A DNA stretch of 64,000 bases from Luteimonas sp. MC1572 (GCF_016615815.1 NZ_CP067112.1:1054001-1118000); one strand, 5' to 3'; positions 14,201 through 22,238 are shown, counted from the first letter of the stretch. Notes: generated from the sequence alone by a model not told the origin. Program-made: numbers and translations.

Positions 14201-15497
14201 CCTGTGGGACCTCGACGGCAACGAGTACGTCGACGCGCTCAACGGCTTCGGCATGAGCCTGTTCGGCTGGCAGCCGGACTTCGTGCTCGACGCGGTGCGC
14301 AGGCAGCTGGATCTCGGCTACGAGATCGGCCCGCAGCATCCGCTGGCCGGCGACGTCACCCGGCTGGTGTGCGAAGTCACCGGCCACGACCGCGCGGCGC
14401 TGTGCAACACCGGTTCCGAGGCGGTCCTGGGCGCGCTGCGCATCGCGCGCACGGTGACCGGGCGCGAGACCGTCGTGCTGTTCACTGGCGCCTACCACGG
14501 CATCGTCGACGAGATGATCGTGCGTGGCACGCGCAAGCTGCGCGCGGTGCCGGCGGCACCGGGCATCCTGCGCAACACGGCCGAGCACGTGCTGGTGCTC
14601 GACTACGGCACGCCCGAGGCGATGCAGGTCATCCGCGAGCGCGCGCACGAGATCGCCGCGGTGCTGGTGGAGCCGGTGCAGAGCCGGCGTCCGGACTTCC
14701 GCCCGGTCGGGTTCCTGAAGGAGCTGCGCGAGGTCACCCGCGAGGCCGGCGCGCTCCTGGTATTCGACGAGGTCGTGACCGGCTTCCGCGCGCATCCTGC
14801 CGGCGCGCAGGGCCTGTTCGGCATCCAGGCCGACCTCGGCACCTACGGCAAGGTCGTCGGCGGCGGTTACCCGATCGGCGTGATCGCCGGCAAGCGCGAG
14901 TACATGGACGCGCTGGACGGCGGCCAATGGCAGTTCGGCGACGACTCGGTGCCGACCGTGGGCGTGACCTACTTCGCCGGCACCTTTGTCCGCCACCCGC
15001 TGGCGCTGGCCGCGGCCAAGGCGGTGCTCGAGCACGTCAAGGCGCAGGGCGGCCAGATGCAGGAGCGTCTGAACGCCCGGGCCACTACGATGGTGGAGGA
15101 GCTCAACGCCTTCTGCGCCGAGGTCGGCGCGCCGGTCGAGGTTCGCCACTTCGCCTCGGTGTGGAAGACCTTCTTCCTCGAGGACCACCCGCTGCAGGAC
15201 CTGCTGTTCGCGATGATGCGCAGTCGCGGCGTGCACATCCTCGACAACTTCCCGTGCTTCCTGACCACGGCGCACAGCGAGGCCGATTTCGGGAAGATCA
15301 TCCAGGCGTTCACGGGTTCGATCACCGAACTGCAGGAGTCCGGGTTCCTGCCGCGTCGCGTCGCCACCACGCATACGGTGATGGATCCGGCGCGGCCGGC
15401 GGTGCCCGGCGCGCGCCTCGGCCGCGACCCCGACGGTCGCCCTGCCTGGTTCGTGCCCAATCCCGATGCCCCCGGCAAGTTCCTCAAGGTAGGTTGA
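8223..15497 (+). CDS. Hybrid NRPS-PKS megasynthase: A-PCP-KS-AT-ACP-aminotransferase
   Basis: This 2424-residue assembly-line protein starts at a GTG overlapping the previous gene. Residues 1-200 resemble only the C-terminal end of a condensation domain, without HHxxxDG. The adenylation domain (about 205-700) has YTSGSTGTPKG at 360 and FDASTLELWG. PCP Ser752 lies in FFELGGSSLL. The ketosynthase (from about 818) has Cys990, His1126 and His1166. The acyltransferase has Ser1437 in GHSVGE, and HAFH at 1533, which favours malonyl. ACP Ser1768 is in GLDSL. A class III PLP aminotransferase (about 1890-2400) has Asp2182 and Lys2210. There is no KR, DH, ER or TE. By eye the adenylation pocket reads D-A-L-W-L-G-G-T-F-K, a valine-type code. 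The aminotransferase resembles the AMT domain of mycosubtilin/iturin synthases, which aminates a beta-keto group. The valine and beta-amination readings are inference. Confidence 0.93.
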   Translation: MSRSAPAPCDGMELLDVLPQAVAGGGAARAEFVFAPALAHAWNDALADGDRDTLLCAALAIAESRLTGLDAVVATLVVDGGVRQSTLATPGEGQVADLLRQAGALFANDAPAPVTWAVLADAAARVVADDAALSLWSVVLDGDAPKLVATFRAPLCEQAVRLVAEAVSRVLAALLAGREGSTADIDILDPAQRRRQLLEWNDTARPRSLRDTVHGRFAAVCNRNPGAPAAVDAAGSLSYAELDRRAASLAARLRAAGVVPGDVVGIAMERSVQAVVAVLATLKAGAAYLPLDAAQPQGRLAFMLEDAAARVLLVDAAHRGTLPGHSIPRVVVDDMPASDDPAVVVDDGGVDGDALAYVMYTSGSTGTPKGVEIRHRSILRLACDGGFIELGPDTRMLHAAPLGFDASTLELWGALLNGGCVVVHDEALPTGAGLAATIDRHGVTTAWLTAALFNAVVDEDPRQLSGLRTLLTGGEALSVDHVRRMREAAPGVALHNGYGPTECTTFTCTHPVPDRLPDDATSIPIGRPIADTRVYILNARREPVPVGVIGELYVGGEGVARGYLGRPELTAERFVPDPFAAEGERLYRTGDRVRYLGDGTIEFVGRGDQQVKIRGYRIELGEIEAALARHANVASCAVLARADHPGEKRLVAYYVAQGAVPSAPGLRAFLAASLPEFMLPARYMRLDALPVTGNGKLDRRALPVPDRARPELAVAFEPAVDALERTVSEACAELLDIDRVGRHDNFFELGGSSLLATKLAERIRHISGHAGPLAVTAIFANPTPATLAVALRGGHGDGAIDATRVARGRRERGGDAADEPIAIVAMAGRFPGAADVEAFWQNLCEGRDTITHFDADTLDPAVTAAERANPAYVPARGVIDDVDQFDAAFFGIGPREAELMDPQQRIFLELCWECLERGGHAPGESRGPVGIFAGMYNATYFQRHVTRHPDLIDKVGAFQVMLGNEKDYIATRVAHKLNLTGPAISVHTGCSTSLVAICQAVDSLRAGRCDMALAGGASVTCPPNSGYLYQEGSMLSPDGRTRTFDAGAKGTVFSDGAAVVLLKRLSDALVDGDEVVALIRGGAVNNDGSDKASFTAPSSAGQAALVAMAHDDARVDPRSIGYVETHGTATPLGDPIEIEGLTKAFRRGTDDVGFCRIGSVKSNVGHLVIAAGAAGVIKTALSLQQRCIPASLHFEAPNPAIDFAGSPFVVNSGMTPWPDGAAPRRAGVSSFGVGGTNAHVVMEQAPAREASEPAQGPQLLVLSARTPAALAQAATRLGEHLAATPGINLADAAWTLAVGRTAFAHRLALVAADPADAAAQLRGSEAAATAARGRPARDSDVVFLFPGQGAVYAGMGRELHATEPVFRQAFDDCMDALDAGGVGGMGGQALREAVFGDDADALLPTAVMQPATFAIEYALARLWMHLGVQPVAMIGHSVGEFVAATLAGVFALPDAMRLVARRGQLMQAQPAGAMLSVRAGFEAIEQRLPPGLSMAAENSPGSCVVAGPLDAVAAFQAQLEGEGIACRMLRTSHAFHSAMMDPVVAPFRAQVEAVARNAPRLPIISTVSGDPLDAERAVSPDYWARHLREPVRFATALGNVLDGSARTLLEVGPRTTLCTLARQHPQAQKQQVGAVATLADAPDREIALLRLAGGQLWCQGVAIGPSVFDNRVSRRRVRLPTYPFERKRHWVDAVAAVPTVAAPPVPAAVAPQPLQPPPSPSTQAQPVAAMDRKPRLIAKLKDLFEDVAGFDLDDADTGANFIELGLDSLMLTQVALQLQKAFTCRIGFRQLMGECSSLDRLAARLDEELPPEAAPAPQPAAAAAPAAPMVAPAMALSAQPPAGGDYVRQVIDQQMQLMAQQLALLSSAGAQTATAPAPATAAAAAPSVQPASDAAPQAVDDEEAALAHTTYDVRKAFGAIARIDRSASGELGLHQRRKLDAFIERYVARTRKSKDYTQANRAHMADPRVVNGFKPLLKEMTYQIVVERSKGSHLWDLDGNEYVDALNGFGMSLFGWQPDFVLDAVRRQLDLGYEIGPQHPLAGDVTRLVCEVTGHDRAALCNTGSEAVLGALRIARTVTGRETVVLFTGAYHGIVDEMIVRGTRKLRAVPAAPGILRNTAEHVLVLDYGTPEAMQVIRERAHEIAAVLVEPVQSRRPDFRPVGFLKELREVTREAGALLVFDEVVTGFRAHPAGAQGLFGIQADLGTYGKVVGGGYPIGVIAGKREYMDALDGGQWQFGDDSVPTVGVTYFAGTFVRHPLALAAAKAVLEHVKAQGGQMQERLNARATTMVEELNAFCAEVGAPVEVRHFASVWKTFFLEDHPLQDLLFAMMRSRGVHILDNFPCFLTTAHSEADFGKIIQAFTGSITELQESGFLPRRVATTHTVMDPARPAVPGARLGRDPDGRPAWFVPNPDAPGKFLKVG

Positions 15498-15499
15498 CG

Positions 15500-18400
15500 A
15501 TGTCCGCAGTCAAGCCAGTCCCCGATGCGGGAGCCGCGGTCGAATACGATCCGTTCGCCGAAGGCGCAGTCGCGCGCGTGGTGCCCACCACCGAGCCGCA
15601 GCGCGAGATCTGGCTGGCCGACCAGCTCGGCAGGGACGCCTCGCTGGCGTTCAACGAGTCGGTGACGATGCGGCTCAAGGGCCGCCTGGACGCCGCCGCG
15701 CTGCACGGCGCGTTGCAGGACCTGCTCGACGGGCATGGCGCCCTGCGTGGCAATCTCGGGCCGGAGGGCGACACCCTGTGCGTGCTCGATTGCGTGGAGC
15801 TGGCGCTGCCGACGTTCGACTATTCGAAGCTGGACGATGCCGCGCGCGAAGCAGCCGTCGCCGAGCGCCTGCGGCTGGCGGTGGAAACCCGGTTCGCGCT
15901 GCAGCACGACCGCCTGTTCCGCGCCGAACTGCTGCGCCTGGGCGACGATGACCACCTGCTCGTGCTCACGGCACACCACATCGTCTGCGACGGCTGGTCG
16001 TGGTGGGTGCTGACGCGCGAGCTGGCCGCGCTGTACGCAGCGCGGCTGGGCACGCCGTCCGAACTGCCGCCGGCGGATGACTTCGCCGATTACGCGCTGG
16101 CCGAGGCCACGCGCCATGCCAATGCCGCCTTCGCGGAGGACGAGGCCTACTGGCTGTCGCGCTTCGCCGGCGAAACGCCGGTACTCGACCTGCCCACCGA
16201 CCGGCCGCGCCCCGCGCGCCGCGGCTTCGCGTCCGCGCGCGAGGACTACGTGCTCGATGGCGAGGTGGTCGCAGCGATCAGGAAGATGGGCGCGCGCCGT
16301 GGCGTGAGCCTGTTCGCGACCCTGCTGGCCAGTTTCGCCGCGCTGCTGTCCCGGCTGTCGAGCCAGTCGCAGGTCGTGGTCGGAATCCCCGCCGCGGGCC
16401 AGTCCGTTGACGGGCACGATCACCTGGTCGGGCACTGCGTCAACACGCTGCCGCTGCTGTTCGACCTTGATCCCGCGCAGCCGGTGGCCGCGGCCATCGA
16501 CGCTGCGCAGGCGACCCTGCTCGATGCGCTCGACCACCAGCGCTATACCTTCGGCACGCTGTTGCGCAAGCTCAAGGTCGCCCGCGATCCGTCGCGGCTG
16601 CCGTTGATCAGCGTGATGTTCAACATCGACCAGGCGCTGGGTCGCGAACACGCCGCGTTTCCAGGCCTGGAGATGGACTTCGCCAGCAACGCGCGCACGT
16701 TCGAAAACTTCGAGCTGTTCATCAACGCGGTCCAGGTGGGGGACGGGCTGCGCCTCGAGTGCCAGTACAGCCGCGACCTGTTCGATACCGCCACCATCCG
16801 CCACTGGATGGCGTACTGGCGCACGATGCTCGAGGCGATGGTCGAGGACGATTCGCGGGCACTCGGGCAGCTGCCGCTGCTGGCCGAGACCGAGCGCCGG
16901 CTGGTGCTGGAGAAGTTCAACGACACCCAGGTCGACTATCCGCGTGACTGCTGCATCCAGGAACTGATCGAGCAGCAGGTGCGGCGCACGCCCGACGCGA
17001 TCGCGGTCGAGCACCAGGGCGCGTGCCTGCGCTTCGATGAGCTCAACGCGGCGGCCAATCGCCTGGCGCACCATCTGCGCAGCATCGGCGTGAAACCCGA
17101 TGACCGTGTCGCGGTGTGCGTCGACCGCAGCCTGGACATGGTGGTGGGCCTGCTGGCGGTGCTCAAGAGCGGTGCCGCTTACGTGCCGCTGGACCCGGCC
17201 TATCCCGCCGATCGCCTCGCCTACATGCTCGGCGATTGCCGGCCATCGGTGCTGCTGACCCGGCAGGCGCTGGCAGGGACGCTGGCGGGCATCGCCCCGT
17301 CACTGCCGCGGCTGGTGCTCGATGCCGCGGAGCCCGAGTGGGCGGGGCAGCCAGGCACCGATCCCGCGCCCGTTGCGCTCGCGACCAACCTCGCCTACGT
17401 GATCTACACCTCCGGTTCGACCGGCATGCCCAAGGGCGCGATGAACGAACATCGCGGCGTGGTCAATCGGCTGCTGTGGATGCGCGACGAGTACCGCATC
17501 GGCCCTGGCGACACGGTGCTGCAGAAGACTCCCTTCAGCTTCGACGTTTCGGTGTGGGAGTTCTTCCTGCCACTGCTGTCGGGCGCGCGCCTGGTGATGG
17601 CGCGGCCGGACGGCCACAAGGATCCGGCCTACCTGGCCGACACCGTGCAGGCGCGTGGCGTGACCACGATGCATTTCGTGCCATCGATGCTGCATGCGTT
17701 CCTCGAGCATCCCGGCGTGGGTCGCGCCTGCGCGGGCCTGCGACGGGTGATCTGCAGCGGCGAGGCACTGCCTGCATCGCTGGTGGAGGCATTCGGGCGC
17801 GAACTGCCGGGCGTCGAACTGCACAACCTGTATGGGCCGACCGAGGCGGCGGTGGATGTCACCGCGTGGGCGTGCAGTGCCGGCGCCAGAGCGGCCAGCG
17901 TGCCGATCGGGCATCCGATAGCCAACACCCGCATCTACATCCTCGATGCGTCCGGCCAGCCGGTGCCGATCGGCGTGTCCGGCGAGATCTTCATCGGCGG
18001 TGTGCAGGTCGGCCGCGGTTACCTCAACCGCGACGCGCTCACCGCCGAGCGCTTCCTGCCCGATCCCTTCGTGCGAGAACCGGATGCGCGCATGTACAGG
18101 ACCGGTGACCTCGGGCGCTGGCGTGCCGACGGCAACATCGAATACCTGGGCCGCAACGATTTCCAGGTGAAGCTGCGCGGTTTCCGGATCGAGCTGGGCG
18201 AGATCGAGAGCAATCTGGCGGCGCATGAATCGGTCGCCCAGGCGGTGGTCATCGCCCGCGAGGATCGGCCCGGCGACGTCCGGCTGGTGGCCTACGTGGT
18301 CGCCAGACCGGGTGCCCAGGCCGATCCGGCCCGGCTGGCGGCGCATCTGAAAAGGGTGTTGCCCGACTACATGGTGCCGCAGCACTTCATCGCGATGGAC

Positions 18401-20122
18401 GCGATTCCGCTGTCGCCGAACGGCAAGGCCGAGCGCAAGTCGCTGCCGGCGCCCGACCTGGCGGCGCGCGTCGCCAGCGACCTGGTGCCGCCCCGCAACG
18501 AGACCGAGCGTGCGATCGCCGAGGCGATGTCGCACGTGCTCGGCGTGCCGGACATCGGCGTGCATGACGACTTCTTCGCGCTCGGCGGCCATTCGCTGCT
18601 GGCCGCGCAGCTGACCACGCGACTGAACCGCGACCTCGGCGCGGCGCTGTCGCTGCGTTCGGTGTTCGATTGCCCCACGGTGGCCAGGCTGGCGGAGGTC
18701 GTCGAGCAGGAAGCAGGAGAAGCGACGCCGCGCCCGCGGATCGTGCGACGCGAGGACCAGAGTCGCGCACCGCTGTCGCTGGTGCAGGAGCGGCTGCGGA
18801 TGCTGGAGGCATTCAATCCCGGCATCCTGTCCTACAACACGCCTTCCGGACACCGCCTGCGTGGCCCGCTCGACGTGGCCCTGCTGGACCGCGCGTTCCG
18901 CGAAGTCGCGCAGCGGCAGACCGTGCTGCGCACCACGATCGCCACCGAGGGTGGCGAGCCGGTCCAGGTCATCCACGATGAGATCGATCCGGGCCTGCTG
19001 CAGGTGCAGGACCTGAGCACGGTGCCGGAGGATGAGCGAGAAGCCGAAGTCGCGCGCCGCATGCAGGTGATGGTGGAGACGCCCTTCGAGGACCTGTCGC
19101 GGCCGCCGCTGTTCCGGGCGCAGCTGTTCAAGCTTGCCGAACACGAGCACGCCCTGTTCTTCATGCCGCACCACATCATCTGGGACGGCTGGTCGTTCGA
19201 CCTGTTGTACTCCGACATCGCCGAGAGCTACGCGGCGCTGGTCGAGGGACGGGCGCCACGGCTCCCGGAACTGCCGGTGACCTACGGCGACTACGCGGCC
19301 TGGCACAACGAATGGGTCAAGGGCCCGGAGTACGCGAAGCAACTGGTGTCCTGGCGCGAGCGGCTGGGTGCACCCAACTCGCAGGGCGGCCGGCCGCAGG
19401 CCCTGCCAACGGACAAGCCGCGCAAGCGCGGAATGTCGGGCAACAGTGCGTCGTGCAAGGTCCTGGTCCCGGGAGACCTCACCGCGGCCCTGCATGCCCG
19501 CAGCCGCGACATGGACGTGACCCTGTTCGTGACCCTGCTGAGCGCGTACGCGCTGCTGCTTGCCGACCATGCCGGCCAGCGCGACATGGTGATCGGTACC
19601 CCCGTGCGGGGGCGCAACTCGTCGGAAGTCGAGGGCCTGATGGGCTATTTCACCAACCTGTTGCCGCTGCGCATGGAGATCGACCCGGCGCGGCCGTTCA
19701 CCGAGCTGGTGCGCAAGGTACGCGACGTGGTGCTGGACAGTTTTTCCGCGCCCGACATCCGGCTCGAGGACCTGACCCGCGAGCTGAGCCTGCGCAGCGA
19801 GGGCGGCGGCACGATGCTGTACCAGGCGCTGTTCTCGTTCCAGGACATCCGCCAGCGCGTGGTGCGCTGGGGCGACCTCGACCACAGCCGCATCGAGGTC
19901 TTCCAGCCCGGTGCGACCGAGGACCTGGGCCTGTGGTTCGTCGAGGATGGCGGCGGGATGGCCGGCGGGCTGATCTACAACTCCGACATCCTGTTCGAAC
20001 AGAGCATCCTCCGGCTGCGCGCGTGCTACATGGCGCTGCTGCGCGCCATCGCCGACGACCCCGCGCGCAGCGTCGGGGCGCTCGCGGGCCTGGCCACGCG
20101 CGACGCCGGCGGGCTGGCGTAG
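15500..20122 (+). CDS. Non-ribosomal peptide synthetase: C-A-PCP-C
   Basis: The 1540-residue product starts at an ATG two bases after the megasynthase stop. The frame is open far upstream, but that part is only the shadow of the preceding gene. Condensation domain 1 (about 25-440) has HHIVCDG at 159-165. The adenylation domain (about 470-960) has YTSGSTGMPKG at 636, followed by a PCP with Ser1032 in FFALGGHSLL. A second complete condensation domain (about 1070-1520) has HHIIWDG at 1224-1230. The adenylation pocket read by eye is D-V-W-H-I-S-L-V-D-K, close to the serine code of EntF. There is no thioesterase, reductase or epimerisation domain. The terminal condensation domain may release the chain onto an amine or hydroxyl acceptor, or pass it to the free carrier protein encoded next. 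The acceptor is unknown. Confidence 0.95.
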   Translation: MSAVKPVPDAGAAVEYDPFAEGAVARVVPTTEPQREIWLADQLGRDASLAFNESVTMRLKGRLDAAALHGALQDLLDGHGALRGNLGPEGDTLCVLDCVELALPTFDYSKLDDAAREAAVAERLRLAVETRFALQHDRLFRAELLRLGDDDHLLVLTAHHIVCDGWSWWVLTRELAALYAARLGTPSELPPADDFADYALAEATRHANAAFAEDEAYWLSRFAGETPVLDLPTDRPRPARRGFASAREDYVLDGEVVAAIRKMGARRGVSLFATLLASFAALLSRLSSQSQVVVGIPAAGQSVDGHDHLVGHCVNTLPLLFDLDPAQPVAAAIDAAQATLLDALDHQRYTFGTLLRKLKVARDPSRLPLISVMFNIDQALGREHAAFPGLEMDFASNARTFENFELFINAVQVGDGLRLECQYSRDLFDTATIRHWMAYWRTMLEAMVEDDSRALGQLPLLAETERRLVLEKFNDTQVDYPRDCCIQELIEQQVRRTPDAIAVEHQGACLRFDELNAAANRLAHHLRSIGVKPDDRVAVCVDRSLDMVVGLLAVLKSGAAYVPLDPAYPADRLAYMLGDCRPSVLLTRQALAGTLAGIAPSLPRLVLDAAEPEWAGQPGTDPAPVALATNLAYVIYTSGSTGMPKGAMNEHRGVVNRLLWMRDEYRIGPGDTVLQKTPFSFDVSVWEFFLPLLSGARLVMARPDGHKDPAYLADTVQARGVTTMHFVPSMLHAFLEHPGVGRACAGLRRVICSGEALPASLVEAFGRELPGVELHNLYGPTEAAVDVTAWACSAGARAASVPIGHPIANTRIYILDASGQPVPIGVSGEIFIGGVQVGRGYLNRDALTAERFLPDPFVREPDARMYRTGDLGRWRADGNIEYLGRNDFQVKLRGFRIELGEIESNLAAHESVAQAVVIAREDRPGDVRLVAYVVARPGAQADPARLAAHLKRVLPDYMVPQHFIAMDAIPLSPNGKAERKSLPAPDLAARVASDLVPPRNETERAIAEAMSHVLGVPDIGVHDDFFALGGHSLLAAQLTTRLNRDLGAALSLRSVFDCPTVARLAEVVEQEAGEATPRPRIVRREDQSRAPLSLVQERLRMLEAFNPGILSYNTPSGHRLRGPLDVALLDRAFREVAQRQTVLRTTIATEGGEPVQVIHDEIDPGLLQVQDLSTVPEDEREAEVARRMQVMVETPFEDLSRPPLFRAQLFKLAEHEHALFFMPHHIIWDGWSFDLLYSDIAESYAALVEGRAPRLPELPVTYGDYAAWHNEWVKGPEYAKQLVSWRERLGAPNSQGGRPQALPTDKPRKRGMSGNSASCKVLVPGDLTAALHARSRDMDVTLFVTLLSAYALLLADHAGQRDMVIGTPVRGRNSSEVEGLMGYFTNLLPLRMEIDPARPFTELVRKVRDVVLDSFSAPDIRLEDLTRELSLRSEGGGTMLYQALFSFQDIRQRVVRWGDLDHSRIEVFQPGATEDLGLWFVEDGGGMAGGLIYNSDILFEQSILRLRACYMALLRAIADDPARSVGALAGLATRDAGGLA

Positions 20123-20252
20123 CAGAACCGAACGGAATCCGCCTGAATCCGACGCCGACGGGGACTGCGTTACGCGGGCCTGGCGCGGATCCGGCCGCTC
20201 ACCACCGCAATCGACGTTGGAATGATTGCCGCTTCAACGGGGGGAGAACTCC

Positions 20253-20588
20253 ATGCAAGACAACACCGCGACCAGTGTCCAGCCCCCGGCCGCCGGGTCC
20301 CGCGAGTCCTATCTGGTCGGGATCTGGTCGGAGCTGCTGGACATTGACGTGCAACCGTCGGACAACTTCTTCGACATCGGTGGAAATTCAATGCTCGCCA
20401 TACAGATGTCGGAACGCGTTTCGAAGGAGACCGGCGTGCGCATCAAGCTGATGCAGCTCGCGGTGCAGAGCCTGGGCGAAATTGCTGCCGACCTGCCGGA
20501 CGACGTGGCGCCGGGTGCGCGCAGCTCCGGCGGCCGCCTGGTAGGGCGCGTCAAACGTTTGTTCGGCTCTGCGTCGGCACGAGGCTGA
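20253..20588 (+). CDS. Stand-alone peptidyl carrier protein
   Basis: The 111-residue product is a single carrier domain. Ser46 in FFDIGGNSML is the expected phosphopantetheine attachment site, and the GGNS form is the peptidyl rather than acyl type. About 25 basic residues follow the domain at the C-terminus. The ATG at MQDNTATSVQ is preceded by a strong GGGGGGAG site. It lies 130 bases after the NRPS that ends in a condensation domain, so it may carry the acceptor or the released peptide in trans. No adenylation domain sits beside it; charging could come from an NRPS A domain or from one of the AMP-ligases further right. Confidence 0.85.
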   Translation: MQDNTATSVQPPAAGSRESYLVGIWSELLDIDVQPSDNFFDIGGNSMLAIQMSERVSKETGVRIKLMQLAVQSLGEIAADLPDDVAPGARSSGGRLVGRVKRLFGSASARG

Positions 20589-20647
20589 CCGGCCGCTGTC
20601 GCCACTTCCGTTGTGCCGGGAAGCCGGGAGCTTCCGCCGCCACTCTC

Positions 20648-21439
20648 ATGAGCATGCAGCCTTTCCACTTTTTCGCGCAGGAGCGAAGGTTGTTCGGCGT
20701 GCTGCATCCCGCAGTGGGCACGCCGCGCGCCCTGGTGCTGATGTGTCCGCCGCTGCTGCACGAGCACGCGCGCAGCCATCGCTTCTTCTCGCAGATGGCC
20801 GATCGGCTGGCGGCCGACGGCGTCGCCTGCCTGCGCTTCGACTACCACGGAACCGGCGACGCCGAAGGTGACGACGCCGACTTCAGCCCGGACCTGGCGC
20901 TTGCGGACATCGCCTGCGCTGCCGCCGAGCTGCGCCGGCGCGCCGGCGACCATCCGCTGGTCCTGATGGGAATCCGCGCGTCCGCGCCACTGGCATTCCA
21001 TGCCGCCAATCCCGCCCGGGCCGATGCGCTGTGGCTCTGGCTGCCGGTGGTGGACGGTTGTGCCCACGTGCAATCGCTGGAAGCCCAGGACCTCGCTGCG
21101 CGGACCGATCCACGCCGCTATCCGCTGCGCGCACTGCCGGTGCCGGCCGAACGCGACGAGCTGGTCGGGTTCCGCACCTCGGCGGGGTTTCGCAGGGAGC
21201 TCGCCTCGCGCTGCGTGGTGGCGGGCGGTACGCGATTGCCGGTGGCGGTCGTGACAGGCCCGGGCACCATGCCGGTGGCCTTTGCCGACGGCACCCATCA
21301 TGTGTTGCCGGACGTCGCTTCCGACTGGGTCGACGAACTCGACCTGCGCAGCGTCATCCACCTTCGCGACGCCGAGCCGGTGGTGCAGGCGCTGCTGCTC
21401 GACCTGCCGCAGCGCCGCCGGACGGTGGCTCATGGATGA
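20648..21439 (+). CDS. Alpha/beta hydrolase-like protein, exosortase-A-associated hydrolase 2 type
   Basis: The 263-residue product has an alpha/beta-hydrolase fold signature: MCPPLLHEHARSHRFF, then FDYHGTGDAEGD, then the elbow LMGIRASAPLAF. It resembles the hydrolase pair often encoded beside exosortase A (TIGR03101 group). The residue at the nucleophile position of the elbow is Arg, not Ser (GIRAS in place of GxSxG), so classical serine-hydrolase chemistry is doubtful. It follows the carrier-protein gene and overlaps the next hydrolase gene by eight bases. Possible roles are editing or release of carrier-bound intermediates, but none is proven. Confidence 0.7.
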   Translation: MSMQPFHFFAQERRLFGVLHPAVGTPRALVLMCPPLLHEHARSHRFFSQMADRLAADGVACLRFDYHGTGDAEGDDADFSPDLALADIACAAAELRRRAGDHPLVLMGIRASAPLAFHAANPARADALWLWLPVVDGCAHVQSLEAQDLAARTDPRRYPLRALPVPAERDELVGFRTSAGFRRELASRCVVAGGTRLPVAVVTGPGTMPVAFADGTHHVLPDVASDWVDELDLRSVIHLRDAEPVVQALLLDLPQRRRTVAHG

Positions 21440-22238
21440 AGTGATCGACATCCCGGGGTTCGGCTACGGGATACTCACCCCCGCCAGGCGTCGGGCGACG
21501 CCGGTGACCCTGGTCCTGCTCAACGCGGGCCTGACGCATCGGGTCGGGCCGTTCCGCGGTTACGTTGCGATCGCCCGATACCTTGCCACGCGTGGCGTGG
21601 ATGTCTTCCGCTTCGACCTGCCGCGGGTCGGCGACGGGCCTGCGGCGGGGGTGTCGGTCAATGCAATGGTGGCGGCGGCATTGGATGCGCTGGAGCGGGA
21701 GGTCGGTTCCAGGTGTTTTGTCATCGGCGGCATCTGCAGTGCGGCCGACATGGCCTGGCACATCGCGCAGGACGATCCACGAATCGCGGGCGTCTGGCTG
21801 CTTGACGGGTTCGCCCATCGGGGCCGGTGGTTCCGCCTTGCGCGCGTACGAAAGGCACTGCGTCGACCGCCGTGGCAATGGCCGGGATTGGCCTGGCGGC
21901 TGCTCCGCGGCCTGCGTCCGGAAGAAGGGGTGTACGCGGCAGATATCGCCGTCATTCGCGATTGGCCCGAGCCGAAGGCATTCCGACGGCAATCCACCGA
22001 CCTGCTCTCGCGCGGTGTGCGTATCCTGGCGATGTACACGGGTGGGGTGTCGAAGTACATGCTGGATCGCCGCCAGCTTGACGACACCTTCGGCAAATCC
22101 TGCCGGCATGCGGGCCTGACGACCACGTACTGGCCAGCGTTCGACCACACCCTTATGTCGCCCGCCGATCGCGATCACGTGCTGTCGAGCCTCGGCGACT
22201 GGTGCGAGCAGTTCACGCGACCCGCGGCGACGGCTTGA
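21432..22238 (+). CDS. Alpha/beta hydrolase-like protein, exosortase-A-associated hydrolase 1 type
   Basis: The 268-residue product starts at an ATG inside the end of the preceding gene (eight-base overlap). It shows the hydrolase features LNAGLTHRVGPFRGYVAIAR, FDLPRVGDG, the elbow VIGGICSAADMAW and a C-terminal FDHTL carrying the likely catalytic His. The nucleophile position is Cys (GICSA), as I recall for the TIGR03100 group next to exosortase A. A Cys nucleophile could form a thioester and suits acyl transfer from carrier proteins, which is inference. A strong terminator lies about 210 bases downstream, so this is probably the last gene of the biosynthetic transcript. Confidence 0.72.
   Translation: MDEVIDIPGFGYGILTPARRRATPVTLVLLNAGLTHRVGPFRGYVAIARYLATRGVDVFRFDLPRVGDGPAAGVSVNAMVAAALDALEREVGSRCFVIGGICSAADMAWHIAQDDPRIAGVWLLDGFAHRGRWFRLARVRKALRRPPWQWPGLAWRLLRGLRPEEGVYAADIAVIRDWPEPKAFRRQSTDLLSRGVRILAMYTGGVSKYMLDRRQLDDTFGKSCRHAGLTTTYWPAFDHTLMSPADRDHVLSSLGDWCEQFTRPAATA

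Noticed and set aside
8043..15374. A 7.3 kb open frame on the minus strand across the megasynthase gene
   Set aside because: It mirrors the codon periodicity of the plus-strand NRPS-PKS gene in high-GC DNA; its translation is rich in Arg, His and Ala without recognisable domains, while the plus strand has every catalytic motif.
14204..15499. Upstream extension of the second NRPS protein
   Set aside because: The extra residues are Arg/Gly-rich shadow sequence of the aminotransferase domain in another frame; the NRPS starts naturally at the ATG two bases after the preceding stop.
17300..19885. Long minus-strand open frame over the second NRPS gene
   Set aside because: No domain motifs and biased composition; it is a frame shadow of the C-A-PCP-C gene.
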